DNA of 64,000 bases from Pseudonocardia sediminis. Its GTDB lineage: Bacteria > Actinomycetota > Actinomycetes > Mycobacteriales > Pseudonocardiaceae. Of the stretch, positions 39,228 to 47,836 are shown one piece after another (position 1 is the first letter of the stretch; every line of letters begins with the position of its first letter). Both the position numbers and the translations under genes were made by a program. Under the pieces are notes generated by a model. That model saw only the letters and a list, made by a program, of their open reading frames with translations, was not told the origin of the DNA and did not search any database. The stretch lies in the NCBI RefSeq assembly GCF_004217185.1, contig NZ_SHKL01000001.1, forward strand, positions 1,882,001 through 1,946,000, read 5' to 3'.

Positions 39228-40613
39228 TCAGACCGCAGGCGTGCTGAACAGGCCGTCGAGGTTCGCGATGCGCACGCCGGATTGGGTCACCTCGCCAGGT
39301 GGTGTGTCGCGTCGCGGTGCCGGGATGTCGATCATCGGTGCCGGCCGCCGTCGTGGGGTTCGGGTGGGGTCGATCCATGCCGGTGGGAGGAACTCGGGTA
39401 GTCCATCCCGGATGCGGACGTCCCATCCGGGATGGTGGATCAGCCGATGGTGTTGCCGGCAGAGCATGACCAGGTTGTCGATCTTCGTGTCGCCGTGTTC
39501 TTCCCACGGGATGACGTGGTGGACCTCGCACCATGACGGCGGCCGGTCGCATCCGGGGTGGGCGCAGCCGCGGTCGCGGGCGATGACCGCGCGGCGGAGA
39601 CCGTCGGGGATGGTGCGGGTGGCGCGTCCGACGTCGAGGGGCTGACCCTTCCCGTCGAACACGATGGGGATGACAGCCGAGTCGCAGGCCATCATTCGCA
39701 GGGTTTCTGTGGAGGTGCGTCCGCCGAAGTCGAGCATCCCGGTCTTCGCGCGCTTCTCCAGGTCCTCCAGCGCGATGATCACCGAGATCTGCGGGCGACG
39801 CCCACCGGTCTCGGGCACCAGCCCTGCGGGCCCGTGAGCCAGGGCGAACGCGCACACCTCGGCCAGGGCCTCGGCCTGGCGTTGAGCGGGCTCGCGGGTC
39901 TCGTCCGAGGAGGTGGGCTTGGACTTGGCGTCGATCACCGCGGCGATGGTGTCGAACATGGCAGCGTCGTCGAAACGCCCGGTGATCTTGCCGCCGGGCC
40001 GGTTCCGGTGACGGACGATCCGCAACTCGTTGACCTCGGGCTCCGGCCGGTCGTCGTCGGGCTCCGGGCCGTCTTGATCGAGCTTCTCGACCAGGGCAGT
40101 CGCCCACACCTGCAGCTCGTTCGGCGTGTATTCGGAGGTCTTCGCGCCGATCTGAACTTCCGCAGCGGCCCACACCTCGGGGGTGAGCCGCTCGGCGGCG
40201 CGGGTCGCGAGGACCTTCGCCACGACCTCGACATGGCGCAGGCTCGTTCGCCCGGCGTCGAACACCTCCGCGGTGGCGGGCAGACGCGGCGGCAGCTGAG
40301 CGCCGTCCAGGGCGGTCTTGCCGACCACGTTCTCCGCGGCCATCACGTGCCGGCGGGCCTCGAACCGCTCCCAGCCGAGGAGGTCGGCGAGGGCGGCGGA
40401 GCTGGTCTTGTAGCCGCGGGAGGTGAACACGTCGCGCCGCTCGGCACTCGCGAGGACCTCGACGGAGAGGTGGTCGAGGCGCCGGCGGGCGGCCTCGCAG
40501 GCGATCAGGACGGTGATCTGTTCGGTGTCACTCGCGCCCAGGGTGGCGGCGCGGAGTTCTTCGACGGCCTCGATGAGGCGGTCGTGCGCTGCGGCGACCC
40601 GGCCGGTGGACAT
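39228..40613 (-). CDS. DUF222 / HNH endonuclease (13E12 repeat family)
   Basis: A 461-residue protein. The N-terminal two-thirds is DUF222 (ACEAARRRLDHLSVEVLASA, then RRDVFTSRGYKTSSAALADL). The C-terminal HNH nuclease motif is CEVHHVIPWEEHGDTKIDNL, then VMLCRQHHRLIHH, at about residues 358-392, with the catalytic histidine and metal ligands intact. Such genes are multi-copy in actinobacteria and related to the mycobacterial 13E12 repeat. An exact LexA box lies 15 bp upstream of the start. DNA-damage-induced expression is therefore expected. Confidence 0.92.
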   Translation of the reverse strand: MSTGRVAAAHDRLIEAVEELRAATLGASDTEQITVLIACEAARRRLDHLSVEVLASAERRDVFTSRGYKTSSAALADLLGWERFEARRHVMAAENVVGKTALDGAQLPPRLPATAEVFDAGRTSLRHVEVVAKVLATRAAERLTPEVWAAAEVQIGAKTSEYTPNELQVWATALVEKLDQDGPEPDDDRPEPEVNELRIVRHRNRPGGKITGRFDDAAMFDTIAAVIDAKSKPTSSDETREPAQRQAEALAEVCAFALAHGPAGLVPETGGRRPQISVIIALEDLEKRAKTGMLDFGGRTSTETLRMMACDSAVIPIVFDGKGQPLDVGRATRTIPDGLRRAVIARDRGCAHPGCDRPPSWCEVHHVIPWEEHGDTKIDNLVMLCRQHHRLIHHPGWDVRIRDGLPEFLPPAWIDPTRTPRRRPAPMIDIPAPRRDTPPGEVTQSGVRIANLDGLFSTPAV

Positions 40614-40627
40614 GCCTCCATCGTACT

Positions 40628-40641
40628 CGAACGCATGTTCG
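40628..40641. promoter_or_regulatory. LexA (SOS) box
   Basis: CGAACGCATGTTCG matches the actinobacterial LexA consensus CGAAC-N4-GTTCG exactly. It ends 15 bp before the ATG of the DUF222-HNH gene at 40613. Some mycobacterial 13E12 genes are known members of the SOS regulon. Confidence 0.88.
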
Positions 40642-41163
40642 TATCAAGGACTGTCGTCGCAGCTCAGAGGCCACTCGGCGCACCCGCTCCCCGATCCGTC
40701 GGCACGGCGCTCGGGCGACGGAGGGATGGTCGTCGACCGGCCCCTGCACTCCGGGGCCGCCGAGTGCAGGACGATCACGAACGGCTCGTCCGCAGAGGTC
40801 ACGACGCCGTGTCCGAGCGTCGTCGCGCCGACGCCGACACACCGGAGTACGGGGCCCGGCCACGCGCGCCGACCGTGCACCCGGCGGCCGGCCCGACGAA
40901 CGAGCACGACGAGTTCGTGCCCGGCGGCGGGAGCGGTCATCAGCTGTCCGCCGCGCTCCGGCGGGACCGATGACGGCGCCGTCCGGCCGTGGGTGGAGGC
41001 TGAAGTGGTCGTGACGGGGACGATCCCCTGTGACACACCCGTTTCGGTTAGATGGGTGGTGATGGCGGTCGCGCGGCCGACCCGGTTTCATGAGGGGGTC
41101 GTCTCCGCGTCGGCCCTAACGACGTGGTGACTCGGGGCGCGCGAGCGGGACGGACGGTGTGGG
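40642..41163 (+). other. 522-bp intergenic region between divergent genes
   Basis: It must hold promoters for the HNH gene and the hybrid kinase. Frames on both strands are Arg/Pro/Thr-rich and show no family motif. A relatively AT-rich patch (CCGTTTCGGTTAGATGGGTG near 41039-41058) is the likeliest promoter area for the kinase gene, but I cannot assign boxes. Confidence 0.45.
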
Positions 41164-44100
41164 GTGGTGGACAGCCCGGTGACCGCACGCGCCGCGACGC
41201 TGCCGCCGGACCTGAGGGTCCGGCTGCCCGGCAGCGAGATGGACGCGCTGATGGCGGCCTGCGACTGGGCGTCGGGCCCGCTGGGCCCGCCCGAGCAGTG
41301 GCCCGCCGACCTGCGGGCGACGGCCGGGCTGTGCCTGAACTCCCGCTTCGGGATGCTGCTCGTCTGGGGCCCGGAACTGACGATGATCTACAACGACGCC
41401 TACGCGCAGATGCTGGGGGACAAGCACCCGGCCGCGCTCGGGCGTCCGCTCTCGGAGGTCTGGTCGGACGTGTGGCCGGTGATCGCGGACATGGTGGACG
41501 CGGTCGTCGAACGCGGTGAGGTCGTCTACCACGAGAACCTGCAGCTGATGATGCAACGGAACGGGTTCGAGGAGGAGGCCTACTTCACGTTCTGCTACCA
41601 CCCGGTCCTACGCGCCGACGGCAGCGTCGGCGGCGTCGTCGACACGGCCACCGAGACCACCGCACAGGTGCTCTCCGCCCGGCGGCTCGCGGCCCTGCAG
41701 GATCTCGCGCGGATCCCCGCGGCCCGGATCGGTGGCGCACGCCCGGTGTGCGACTCGGTCGCCGACGTCCTCGCCCTGTTCCGCGCCGACCTGCCCTTCG
41801 GGGCGATCTACCTGCGCGACGAGGCCGGCGGGGCGACGCTGGCGGCGAGTTTCGGCGACGAGCGGGAGGCGCTGCCGTCCCACCTCGCCGCCGACATCGA
41901 CACGCCGGCCGGGCCGGACGCGGTCGTGCTGCCGCTGGGTGCGTCCGGGCCCGACCCGATCGGGACCGTCGTCCTGGGCGTGAGCCCGCACCTGCTCCTC
42001 GACGACGCCTACCGCTCGTTCCTGGACCTGGTCGCCGGGCAGGTCGCGTCCGCGATCTCCGACGCCGAGGCCTACGAGGCCCAGCGGCGGCGGATGCAGC
42101 AGATGGCCGACCTCGAACGGGCCCGGACCGACTTCTTCACCGGCGTCAGCCACGAGCTCCGCACCCCGCTCGCGCTGATCGCCGGGCCCGCCGCGGACAG
42201 CCTGGCCGACACCGGCGAGCCGCTGACGCCGACGCACCGCCAGCGGCTGGAGCTGGTGCACCGCAACACCGGCCGGCTGAGCCGTCTGGTCGACACGCTG
42301 CTCGACTTCGCCCGGATCGAGGACGGCGGGCTGACCCCGGACCTGGCGGTGGTCGACCCCGGGGAGCTGACCCGGGACGTCGCCGGTTCCTTCGCCCCGG
42401 CGGTGCACCGCGCGGGGCTGGGGCTGGTCGTCGACAGCCCGGACGTCGGAGCGGTGCGCCTGGACCCGGACATGTGGGAGAAGATCGTCCTGAACCTGCT
42501 GTCGAACGCGGTGAAGTTCACCGTGGCCGGCGGCGTGACGGTCCGTCTCACCCGCACCGACGGCGTCCTGGAGCTGCGCGTCGACGACAGCGGGATCGGC
42601 ATCCCGGCCGACGAGCTGCCGCACCTGTTCCGCCGGTTCCACCGGGTGCGCGGGACGGGTGGCCGGTCCGCCGAGGGCAGCGGGATCGGGCTCGCCCTGG
42701 TCTCCGAGCTCGCGGCGCTGCACGGCGGCGCCGCGGACGTCACGAGCGAGCCGGGGGAGGGCAGCACGTTCACGGTGCGGGTCCCGGTCGACGCGGTCGT
42801 GGCTCCGGCGCGCACGGCCCGGCCACGTTCAGTGGGCCGGTTCCTCGACGAGGCCCTGCAGTGGACGCCGCTCTCGGACGAGGACCCCGGGCGCGACCCC
42901 GCCACCCCCTCCGCGGAGCGGGACGGCGGCGCCCACCGGGTGACCGGGACCGAGCGCCCGACGGTGCTCGTCGCCGACGACAACCACGACATGCGCCTCT
43001 ACCTCGCCGGTCTGCTCGCACCGCACTACGAGGTGGTCGCGGTGCCCGACGGCGTCGCCGCCCTGGAGCACGTCCGGGCCGAGGTGCCCGATCTGGTCCT
43101 GGCTGACGTCGTCATGCCCCGCCTCGACGGCCTCGACCTGCTGTCCGCGCTGCGCGCCGACCCCGCGACGGCGACGGTGCCGGTCATCCTGCTCTCGGCC
43201 CGGGCCGGTGACGACGCGGCCGTCGAGGGGCTCGACGCCGGTGCCGACGACTACCTCGCGAAGCCGTTCTCGGCAACGGAGCTGCTGGCGCGGGTGCGGA
43301 CGAACCTGGCGCTGGCCCGCGCCCGGGCCGGGGAGTCCGAACGCCTGCGGAGCCTCGCGGAGGCCACGGTCGAGGCCTACGACGCACCCACCGCCGAGGC
43401 GGCCGTCGCCCTGGTCGCGGACACGTCGCGTCGCCTGTCCGGGGCGCGGCGGGTCGTCGTGGAGCTCCGTGACGAGGCGGGCGCCGCCGTCGAGTCGGTG
43501 TCGGACGAGCACCGCGGCAGCGCGGGGCGGGGCTCGGAGTGCGCCCCGCGGACCTTCCCCGTCGTGTCCGGTTCCGGTGTCGTGATCGGCGAGCTGCGCG
43601 CCGCCGCACCGGAGGGGCGGTGCTTCACCGCGGCCGACGACGCCGTGCTGTCCCAGATGGTGGAGACCCTGGCGTCGGTGGTCGAACGCGACCGCCTGCT
43701 GCGCGAGCAGACGACGGTCGCGCTGACCCTGCAGCGCTCGATCCTGGGTCCGATCCGGCTCCCGGACGGGTTCTCCGCGCGCTACGAGCCGGCCGCGGGG
43801 ACCCTCGAGGTCGGCGGTGACTGGTACGACGTGGTCGGCCTGCCCGGCGGGCGGCTGGGAGTCGTCGTCGGCGACGTCGTCGGCCGCGGGCTCGGGGCCG
43901 CCGCCGTCATGGGCCAGCTGCGCAGCGCCGGACGTGCCCTGTTGCTGGAGGGTCGCGGACCCGGCGAGGTGCTGACCACGCTGGACGCCTTCGCGTCCCT
44001 GACCGACGGGGCGAAGTGCAGCACGGTGTTCTGCGCGGTCGTCGACCCGTCGTCGGGGACCGTGCGCTACTCCAGCGCCGGGCACCTGCCCGCGATCGTC

Positions 44101-44478
44101 GTCGCGGCCGACGGGACGCACGGGTTCCTCGACGACGCCCTCGCCGTGCCGCTGGCGGTGATCGAGGGCGTGCACCGGCCGGAGGCCGTCACGTCGCTGG
44201 AAGCCGGGGCCACCCTGCTGCTCTACACCGACGGCCTCGTCGAGCGCCGGGGGGAGGACGTCGACGCCGGGATCGACCGCGCCGTCGCGACGGTCGTCGC
44301 CCACCGGCACCGGCCCGTCGCCGGCGTCGTCGACGCCCTGGGCGAGGCGTTGATCGCCGACGGCCACGACGACGACGTCGCCGTCCTGGCCTACCGCCAC
44401 GTCCTGCCGGGAACGTGTGAGCCCGAGCCGTGCCGGGAAGTCCCGGAGACGTCCGTGTTTGGCGGGGCCCCGCGATGA
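41164..44478 (+). CDS. Hybrid sensor: PAS - GAF - histidine kinase - receiver - SpoIIE-type phosphatase
   Basis: An 1104-residue signalling protein. A PAS-like domain (~20-165) has RFGMLLVWGPELTMIYNDAY; a GAF domain spans ~175-310. HisKA follows with the phospho-acceptor in FFTGVSHELRTPLALIAGPA (~325-344). The HATPase has N-box NLLSNAVKF (~446) and GSGIGLALVSELAALHGG. A receiver (~600-715) has VLVADDNHDM and phospho-Asp in LADVVMPRLDG. A second GAF-like region leads to a PP2C/SpoIIE phosphatase (~855-1085; GGDWYDVVGLPGGRLGVVVG, LLYTDGLVERRG). No membrane helices. The start is GTG 41164 or the next GTG. The neighbouring RsbW-like kinase suggests control of an alternative sigma factor by partner switching. 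Confidence 0.9.
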   Translation: MVDSPVTARAATLPPDLRVRLPGSEMDALMAACDWASGPLGPPEQWPADLRATAGLCLNSRFGMLLVWGPELTMIYNDAYAQMLGDKHPAALGRPLSEVWSDVWPVIADMVDAVVERGEVVYHENLQLMMQRNGFEEEAYFTFCYHPVLRADGSVGGVVDTATETTAQVLSARRLAALQDLARIPAARIGGARPVCDSVADVLALFRADLPFGAIYLRDEAGGATLAASFGDEREALPSHLAADIDTPAGPDAVVLPLGASGPDPIGTVVLGVSPHLLLDDAYRSFLDLVAGQVASAISDAEAYEAQRRRMQQMADLERARTDFFTGVSHELRTPLALIAGPAADSLADTGEPLTPTHRQRLELVHRNTGRLSRLVDTLLDFARIEDGGLTPDLAVVDPGELTRDVAGSFAPAVHRAGLGLVVDSPDVGAVRLDPDMWEKIVLNLLSNAVKFTVAGGVTVRLTRTDGVLELRVDDSGIGIPADELPHLFRRFHRVRGTGGRSAEGSGIGLALVSELAALHGGAADVTSEPGEGSTFTVRVPVDAVVAPARTARPRSVGRFLDEALQWTPLSDEDPGRDPATPSAERDGGAHRVTGTERPTVLVADDNHDMRLYLAGLLAPHYEVVAVPDGVAALEHVRAEVPDLVLADVVMPRLDGLDLLSALRADPATATVPVILLSARAGDDAAVEGLDAGADDYLAKPFSATELLARVRTNLALARARAGESERLRSLAEATVEAYDAPTAEAAVALVADTSRRLSGARRVVVELRDEAGAAVESVSDEHRGSAGRGSECAPRTFPVVSGSGVVIGELRAAAPEGRCFTAADDAVLSQMVETLASVVERDRLLREQTTVALTLQRSILGPIRLPDGFSARYEPAAGTLEVGGDWYDVVGLPGGRLGVVVGDVVGRGLGAAAVMGQLRSAGRALLLEGRGPGEVLTTLDAFASLTDGAKCSTVFCAVVDPSSGTVRYSSAGHLPAIVVAADGTHGFLDDALAVPLAVIEGVHRPEAVTSLEAGATLLLYTDGLVERRGEDVDAGIDRAVATVVAHRHRPVAGVVDALGEALIADGHDDDVAVLAYRHVLPGTCEPEPCREVPETSVFGGAPR

Positions 44479-44521
44479 GCATGCGGACCGGACCGACGAC
44501 TGCGAGCCACCGGGGAGGGGC

Positions 44522-44908
44522 GTGAGCGACATGTGCCGTGCCTACGAGCCGGTGCCGGGCTCCTGCGGGCTCGTCCGGCGCGACGTGACCGCGTTCCTGT
44601 CCGAGATGCACCTCGACGTGGAGACGGTCGAGTCGGCGGTGCTGGTCGCGAACGAGCTGGCGAGCAACGCGATCGAGCACGCCCGGACGCCGTTCCGGAT
44701 CGCCGTCTCGCTGCTCGCCGACCGTCTGCGGATCGAGGTCACCGACGGGTCGAGGGAGCAGCCGGTCCTCCGGCCCCACGATCCCGGCGCGATGCGAGGA
44801 CGGGGACTGCAGATGGTCGACCGTCTGGCGACGGTGTGGAGCTACGAGATCGGCCCCGAGGGCAAGACCGTCGTCGCCGAGATGGGCCTGGCCGGCGTAC
44901 CGGTCTGA
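44522..44908 (+). CDS. RsbW/SpoIIAB-like ATP-binding anti-sigma kinase
   Basis: A 128-residue protein starting at GTG 44522, preceded by GGGGAGGGG. It is a stand-alone GHKL ATPase: LVANELASNAIEHARTPFRI is the N-box, and GRGLQMVDRLATVWSYEI the G-box region. Such proteins bind sigma factors or phosphorylate anti-anti-sigma proteins. It lies 43 bp after the SpoIIE-phosphatase protein. The two enzymes act in opposite directions on an STAS protein, which must be encoded elsewhere. Confidence 0.88.
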   Translation: MSDMCRAYEPVPGSCGLVRRDVTAFLSEMHLDVETVESAVLVANELASNAIEHARTPFRIAVSLLADRLRIEVTDGSREQPVLRPHDPGAMRGRGLQMVDRLATVWSYEIGPEGKTVVAEMGLAGVPV

Positions 44909-44923
44909 GAACGGTGCGGAGGG

Positions 44924-45340
44924 TCAGTCCCGTCGGGCGTCGTAGGCCCGGCGGGCCTCGGTCACCCGGGCCACCGACGACTCCAGCAGCTCGGTCAGCC
45001 CGTGCAGGCGGTCCGCGACCTGCTGGCCGAGCCCGGTCAGGGAGTACTCGACGCGGGGCGGGATCGTCGTGTGCACCTCGCGCAGCACCAGGCCGTCGCG
45101 CTCCAGGGTCTGCAGCGTCTGGGACAGCATCTTCTCGCTGACGCCCTCGACACGACGGCGCAGCGCGTTGAACCGGAAGTCGCTCTCGCGCAGCGCGAGC
45201 AGCGCCAGGATGCCCCACTTGCTGCCGACGTCCTCCAGCGTCGCCCGGGACGGGCAGTCGCGCGCGAACACCGAGGCGACCCACTCGTCCGTCACGTCGC
45301 CACAGGCGTCCGCGGCCGGTCCGATCGGTGCTGTGCTCAC
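44924..45340 (-). CDS. HxlR family transcriptional regulator
   Basis: A 138-residue winged-helix regulator starting at GTG 45340 (MSTAPIGPAADACGD). The HxlR signature CPSRATLEDVGSKWGILALL is at ~residues 28-47, with an N-terminal cysteine as in redox-sensing members; the recognition part is RVEGVSEKMLSQTLQTLERD. It is divergent from a QorB-like quinone reductase. The same pairing (ytfH-ytfG) is known in enterobacteria, so it probably represses itself and the reductase and responds to quinones or electrophiles. Confidence 0.88.
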   Translation of the reverse strand: MSTAPIGPAADACGDVTDEWVASVFARDCPSRATLEDVGSKWGILALLALRESDFRFNALRRRVEGVSEKMLSQTLQTLERDGLVLREVHTTIPPRVEYSLTGLGQQVADRLHGLTELLESSVARVTEARRAYDARRD

Positions 45341-45367
45341 GCTCTCACGGTACCGCACCCACGAAAC

Positions 45368-45381
45368 ACAAAGCGCTGTGT
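45368..45381. promoter_or_regulatory. Candidate HxlR operator between divergent genes
   Basis: ACAAAGC/GCTGTGT, a 14-bp palindrome with one mismatched pair, lies between the two divergent starts and next to an AT-rich stretch (TAATAGTTAGTGCTAT) that may be the reductase promoter. Confidence 0.45.
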
Positions 45382-45435
45382 AATAGTTAGTGCTATCCGA
45401 CAGCAACCAGCAAGGTCGAAGCAGGGGAGCGCGTC

Positions 45436-46290
45436 ATGACCACCTACGCCGTCACCGGAGCCACCGGACACCTCGGTGCCCTCGTCGTGGAGAACCTGAT
45501 CGAGCGCGGCGTCCCGGCCGCGGACGTCGTCGCCGTCGTGCGGACGCCGTCGAAGGCCGAGGCCCTCGTCACCCGCGGCGCGACCGTCCGGGAGGGCGAC
45601 TACTCGCGCCCCGAGACGCTGCCGGCGGCGCTGGCCGGCGTCGACGTGCTGCTGCTGGTCTCCGGCAGCGAGGTCGGGCAGCGCGTCGCCCAGCACGGGG
45701 CGGTGATCGACGCCGCCGTCGCCGCGGGGGTCGGGCGGATCGTCTACACCTCCGTCCTGCGCGCCGACACCACGCCGCTGGTCCTCGCGCCCGAGCACAA
45801 GGCCACCGAGGAGCTGCTGCGCGCGTCGGGGATCCCGTTCACGATCCTGCGCAACGGCTGGTACACCGAGAACTACACCGGGCGGATCGGCGAGTACCTC
45901 TCCCGCGGAGTGATCGTCGGGGCCGCCGGGGACGGGCGCGTCGCCGCCGCCACCCGGGCCGACTACGCCGCCGCGGCCGTCGAGGCCCTGGTCGGCGACG
46001 GGCACGCCGGTGCGGTCTACGAGCTGGCCGGTGCGCCGTTCACGCTCAAGGAGCTCGCCGCCGAGATCGCCGCGGCGACCGGTACCGAGGTCGTCTACTC
46101 CGACGTCACCGTCGCCGAGCTCGTGGGGATCCTTCAGGGCGCCGGCCTGGACGAGGGCACGGCCGGTTTCGTCGCCGCCCTGGACGAGGCCACCGCCCGC
46201 GGTGACCTCGACGCCTCCGACGCCGACCTCACCCGGTTGATCGGCCGCCCGGCGACCCTGCTCGCCGACGCGGTCCGCGCCGCCGTCTGA
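45436..46290 (+). CDS. NmrA-like/QorB-type NAD(P)H:quinone oxidoreductase
   Basis: A 284-residue Rossmann protein. The NAD(P)-binding motif is YAVTGATGHLGALVVENLIE (~4-23). RIVYTSVLRADTTPLVLAPE and FTILRNGWYTENYTG match QorB/YtfG, which reduces quinones using NADPH; the Tyr-based SDR catalytic triad is absent, as usual for this atypical group. ATG 45436 follows GGGGAG. Divergent HxlR gene suggests quinone- or electrophile-inducible expression. A strong hairpin follows the stop. Confidence 0.88.
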   Translation: MTTYAVTGATGHLGALVVENLIERGVPAADVVAVVRTPSKAEALVTRGATVREGDYSRPETLPAALAGVDVLLLVSGSEVGQRVAQHGAVIDAAVAAGVGRIVYTSVLRADTTPLVLAPEHKATEELLRASGIPFTILRNGWYTENYTGRIGEYLSRGVIVGAAGDGRVAAATRADYAAAAVEALVGDGHAGAVYELAGAPFTLKELAAEIAAATGTEVVYSDVTVAELVGILQGAGLDEGTAGFVAALDEATARGDLDASDADLTRLIGRPATLLADAVRAAV

Positions 46291-46298
46291 GTCCCGGA

Positions 46299-46330
46299 CC
46301 TGCAGGGACCGTCGAGACGGTCCCTGCAGG
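46299..46330 (+). terminator. Terminator hairpin after quinone reductase
   Basis: Perfect 15-bp stem CCTGCAGGGACCGTC / GACGGTCCCTGCAGG with a 2-base apex, 8 bp after the stop. It could serve both the reductase and the convergent DUF5995 gene. Confidence 0.8.
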
Positions 46331-46345
46331 CCGCCTGAGGCGGGG

Positions 46346-47104
46346 TCAGGGGAGGCGCGGCGCCATCAGGATCATCCAGCCCAGGAGGTGGGCGGTCTCG
46401 TCGAGGCGTTCGTGCTCCTCGTCGTAGGCCTCCCGGTAGGCGGGGCCACCACCGTCGAGGTCGGGGTCGTAGTGCTCCCACACGCGTTCCGCGGCCTTCC
46501 AGGCCAGGTTCCGGGTCACTCGGACCAGCAGGTTCGACGCCCTGTTGCCGAACGTGTCCACCGGGCCCCCGTCGTCGCCGTCGGCGAGGAAGGCGTCGAA
46601 GTCCTCGCGGAGCAGGTCCATCTCCTCGGCGAAGATCTCGTTGACCTGGTCGTAGTCGGCCCGGCGGTCGGGCGTCGGTGGGTAGGTCTTCCACGTCTCG
46701 AGCAGGGCGAAGGCCAGGTCGAAGTTGACGTGGGCGTTGACGCCGGCGGCGGCGAAGTTGGCGTGCTCGACGTCGTCGCGCCGGCGGTCGAACAGGACGT
46801 TCCAGCAGGTCGGGGGATTGAGGTCGCGGCCCTCGTAGGAACGGATGGCCGCCAGGTAGCGGCGGGCGAACTCCAGGTCCAGCAGGGTGAGGAAGTCCGG
46901 GTCGCGGAAGGTGCGGTCCTTCTCCCCGGCGACGGTCTCCAGCACGTTGATCGTGATGAGTCGGTAGAGCCGCGAGAAGCAGGAGATCCCGTCCCGCTGC
47001 GGCCGTTCGATGTCCGCCGCCGAACGGTCGCGGATCACGGTGAGGACGTCGACGACGTCCTGCAGCGACGAGACGTCGTCGAAATCGCTGAGGTCGTGCG
47101 CCAT
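46346..47104 (-). CDS. DUF5995 family protein
   Basis: A 252-residue soluble protein starting MAHDLSDFDDVSSLQDVVDV at ATG 47104, with GAAGGG upstream. RYLAAIRSYEGRDLNPPTCW and FAAAGVNAHVNFDLAFALLE, with conserved His and Asn, are the features of DUF5995. It is all-helical by appearance and has no signal peptide. Function unknown. It is divergent from the ANTAR protein gene. Confidence 0.75.
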   Translation of the reverse strand: MAHDLSDFDDVSSLQDVVDVLTVIRDRSAADIERPQRDGISCFSRLYRLITINVLETVAGEKDRTFRDPDFLTLLDLEFARRYLAAIRSYEGRDLNPPTCWNVLFDRRRDDVEHANFAAAGVNAHVNFDLAFALLETWKTYPPTPDRRADYDQVNEIFAEEMDLLREDFDAFLADGDDGGPVDTFGNRASNLLVRVTRNLAWKAAERVWEHYDPDLDGGGPAYREAYDEEHERLDETAHLLGWMILMAPRLP

Positions 47105-47237
47105 CGCGGTGCCCTTCGTCGCCCGCCACGACCTCGCCTCCGTCGGACCGGGCGTTACCGGTCGAACCGTTCGCATGCCGGGATACGAATGTCTTCCCAC
47201 GTTGCCCGACCACCACCGAGCACGCGGAGGGTCAGCC

Positions 47238-47546
47238 ATGCCCCAGCACGCCCCGTCCCTGACCGAGGACCAGCTCCGGGAGCCGCCCGCGGTCCATCTG
47301 GCGACCGGGATGATCGCGGCCGAGCTCGACCTGAGCTGCGCGGACGCCTTCGAGCGGCTGCACGAACGCGCCCTCGGCGACGGGTCCCTGGCCGTCGTCG
47401 CCCAGAAGGTGGTGAGCCGTGAGATCCCCGCGTCCTGTGACGACGTGCCACGGCCGGACCCGCGTTCGGTTGCGGCCCGCCGTGGTCGCTGGTCGATCCA
47501 CAACGCCGACGACCTCGTGAGCCGCGTGGGTGCCGGTCGCCCCTGA
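47238..47546 (+). CDS. ANTAR-domain protein (possible antitermination regulator)
   Basis: A 102-residue protein starting at ATG 47238 with GGAGG upstream. HLATGMIAAELDLSCADAFE, then RLHERALGDGSLAVVAQKVV, is the three-helix ANTAR RNA-binding domain that recognises tandem hairpins and prevents termination. The usual GAF sensor part is missing, so it is a stand-alone ANTAR protein. The C-terminus (Arg/Pro-rich) is unstructured in appearance. RNA targets unknown. Confidence 0.8.
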   Translation: MPQHAPSLTEDQLREPPAVHLATGMIAAELDLSCADAFERLHERALGDGSLAVVAQKVVSREIPASCDDVPRPDPRSVAARRGRWSIHNADDLVSRVGAGRP

Positions 47547-47836
47547 CGACCGCGCCGGGGATCGCGCGGATTCTCCGTGGACGTGCCGGGAAGTCCGAAT
47601 TCCTTTACGATTCGGCGTGACGGCCATTCACCGCAATTCGTGATAAGTGAGAAGAACCCCCGATCGGGGCGTAACCTCACGCATAGTGATGTCGTCGCCC
47701 GATGGTGGTAGATGATTTGGCGGCGGTCCCGGTTCTGGATAAATTCGTCCGCAGTCGGCACGGGCTCCCCTTCCATTGTGCCGTCACGGACGAGGCCCCT
47801 TCGGGTGGACTCGCGACCCCCAGGAGATCCACTGTG
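47547..47836 (+). promoter_or_regulatory. Upstream region of chaplin-like gene copy 2
   Basis: It has lower GC than its surroundings. It contains a 12-bp palindrome CCCCGATCGGGG at 47658-47669, followed at once by CGTAAC (47670-47675), which equals the -35 box reported for BldN-type sigma factors of chaplin genes; no good -10 box follows. The pair CTGGAT (47735-47740) and CGGCACGGGCTCCCC (47756-47770) is shared with the upstream region of copy 1. An AGGAG at 47822-47826 serves as ribosome-binding site. Confidence 0.5.

Noticed and set aside
40528-41091. Minus-strand frame in the gap upstream of the hybrid kinase
   Set aside because: Arg/Pro/Thr-rich, no family motif, no ribosome-binding site; it overlaps the HNH gene start and the LexA box.
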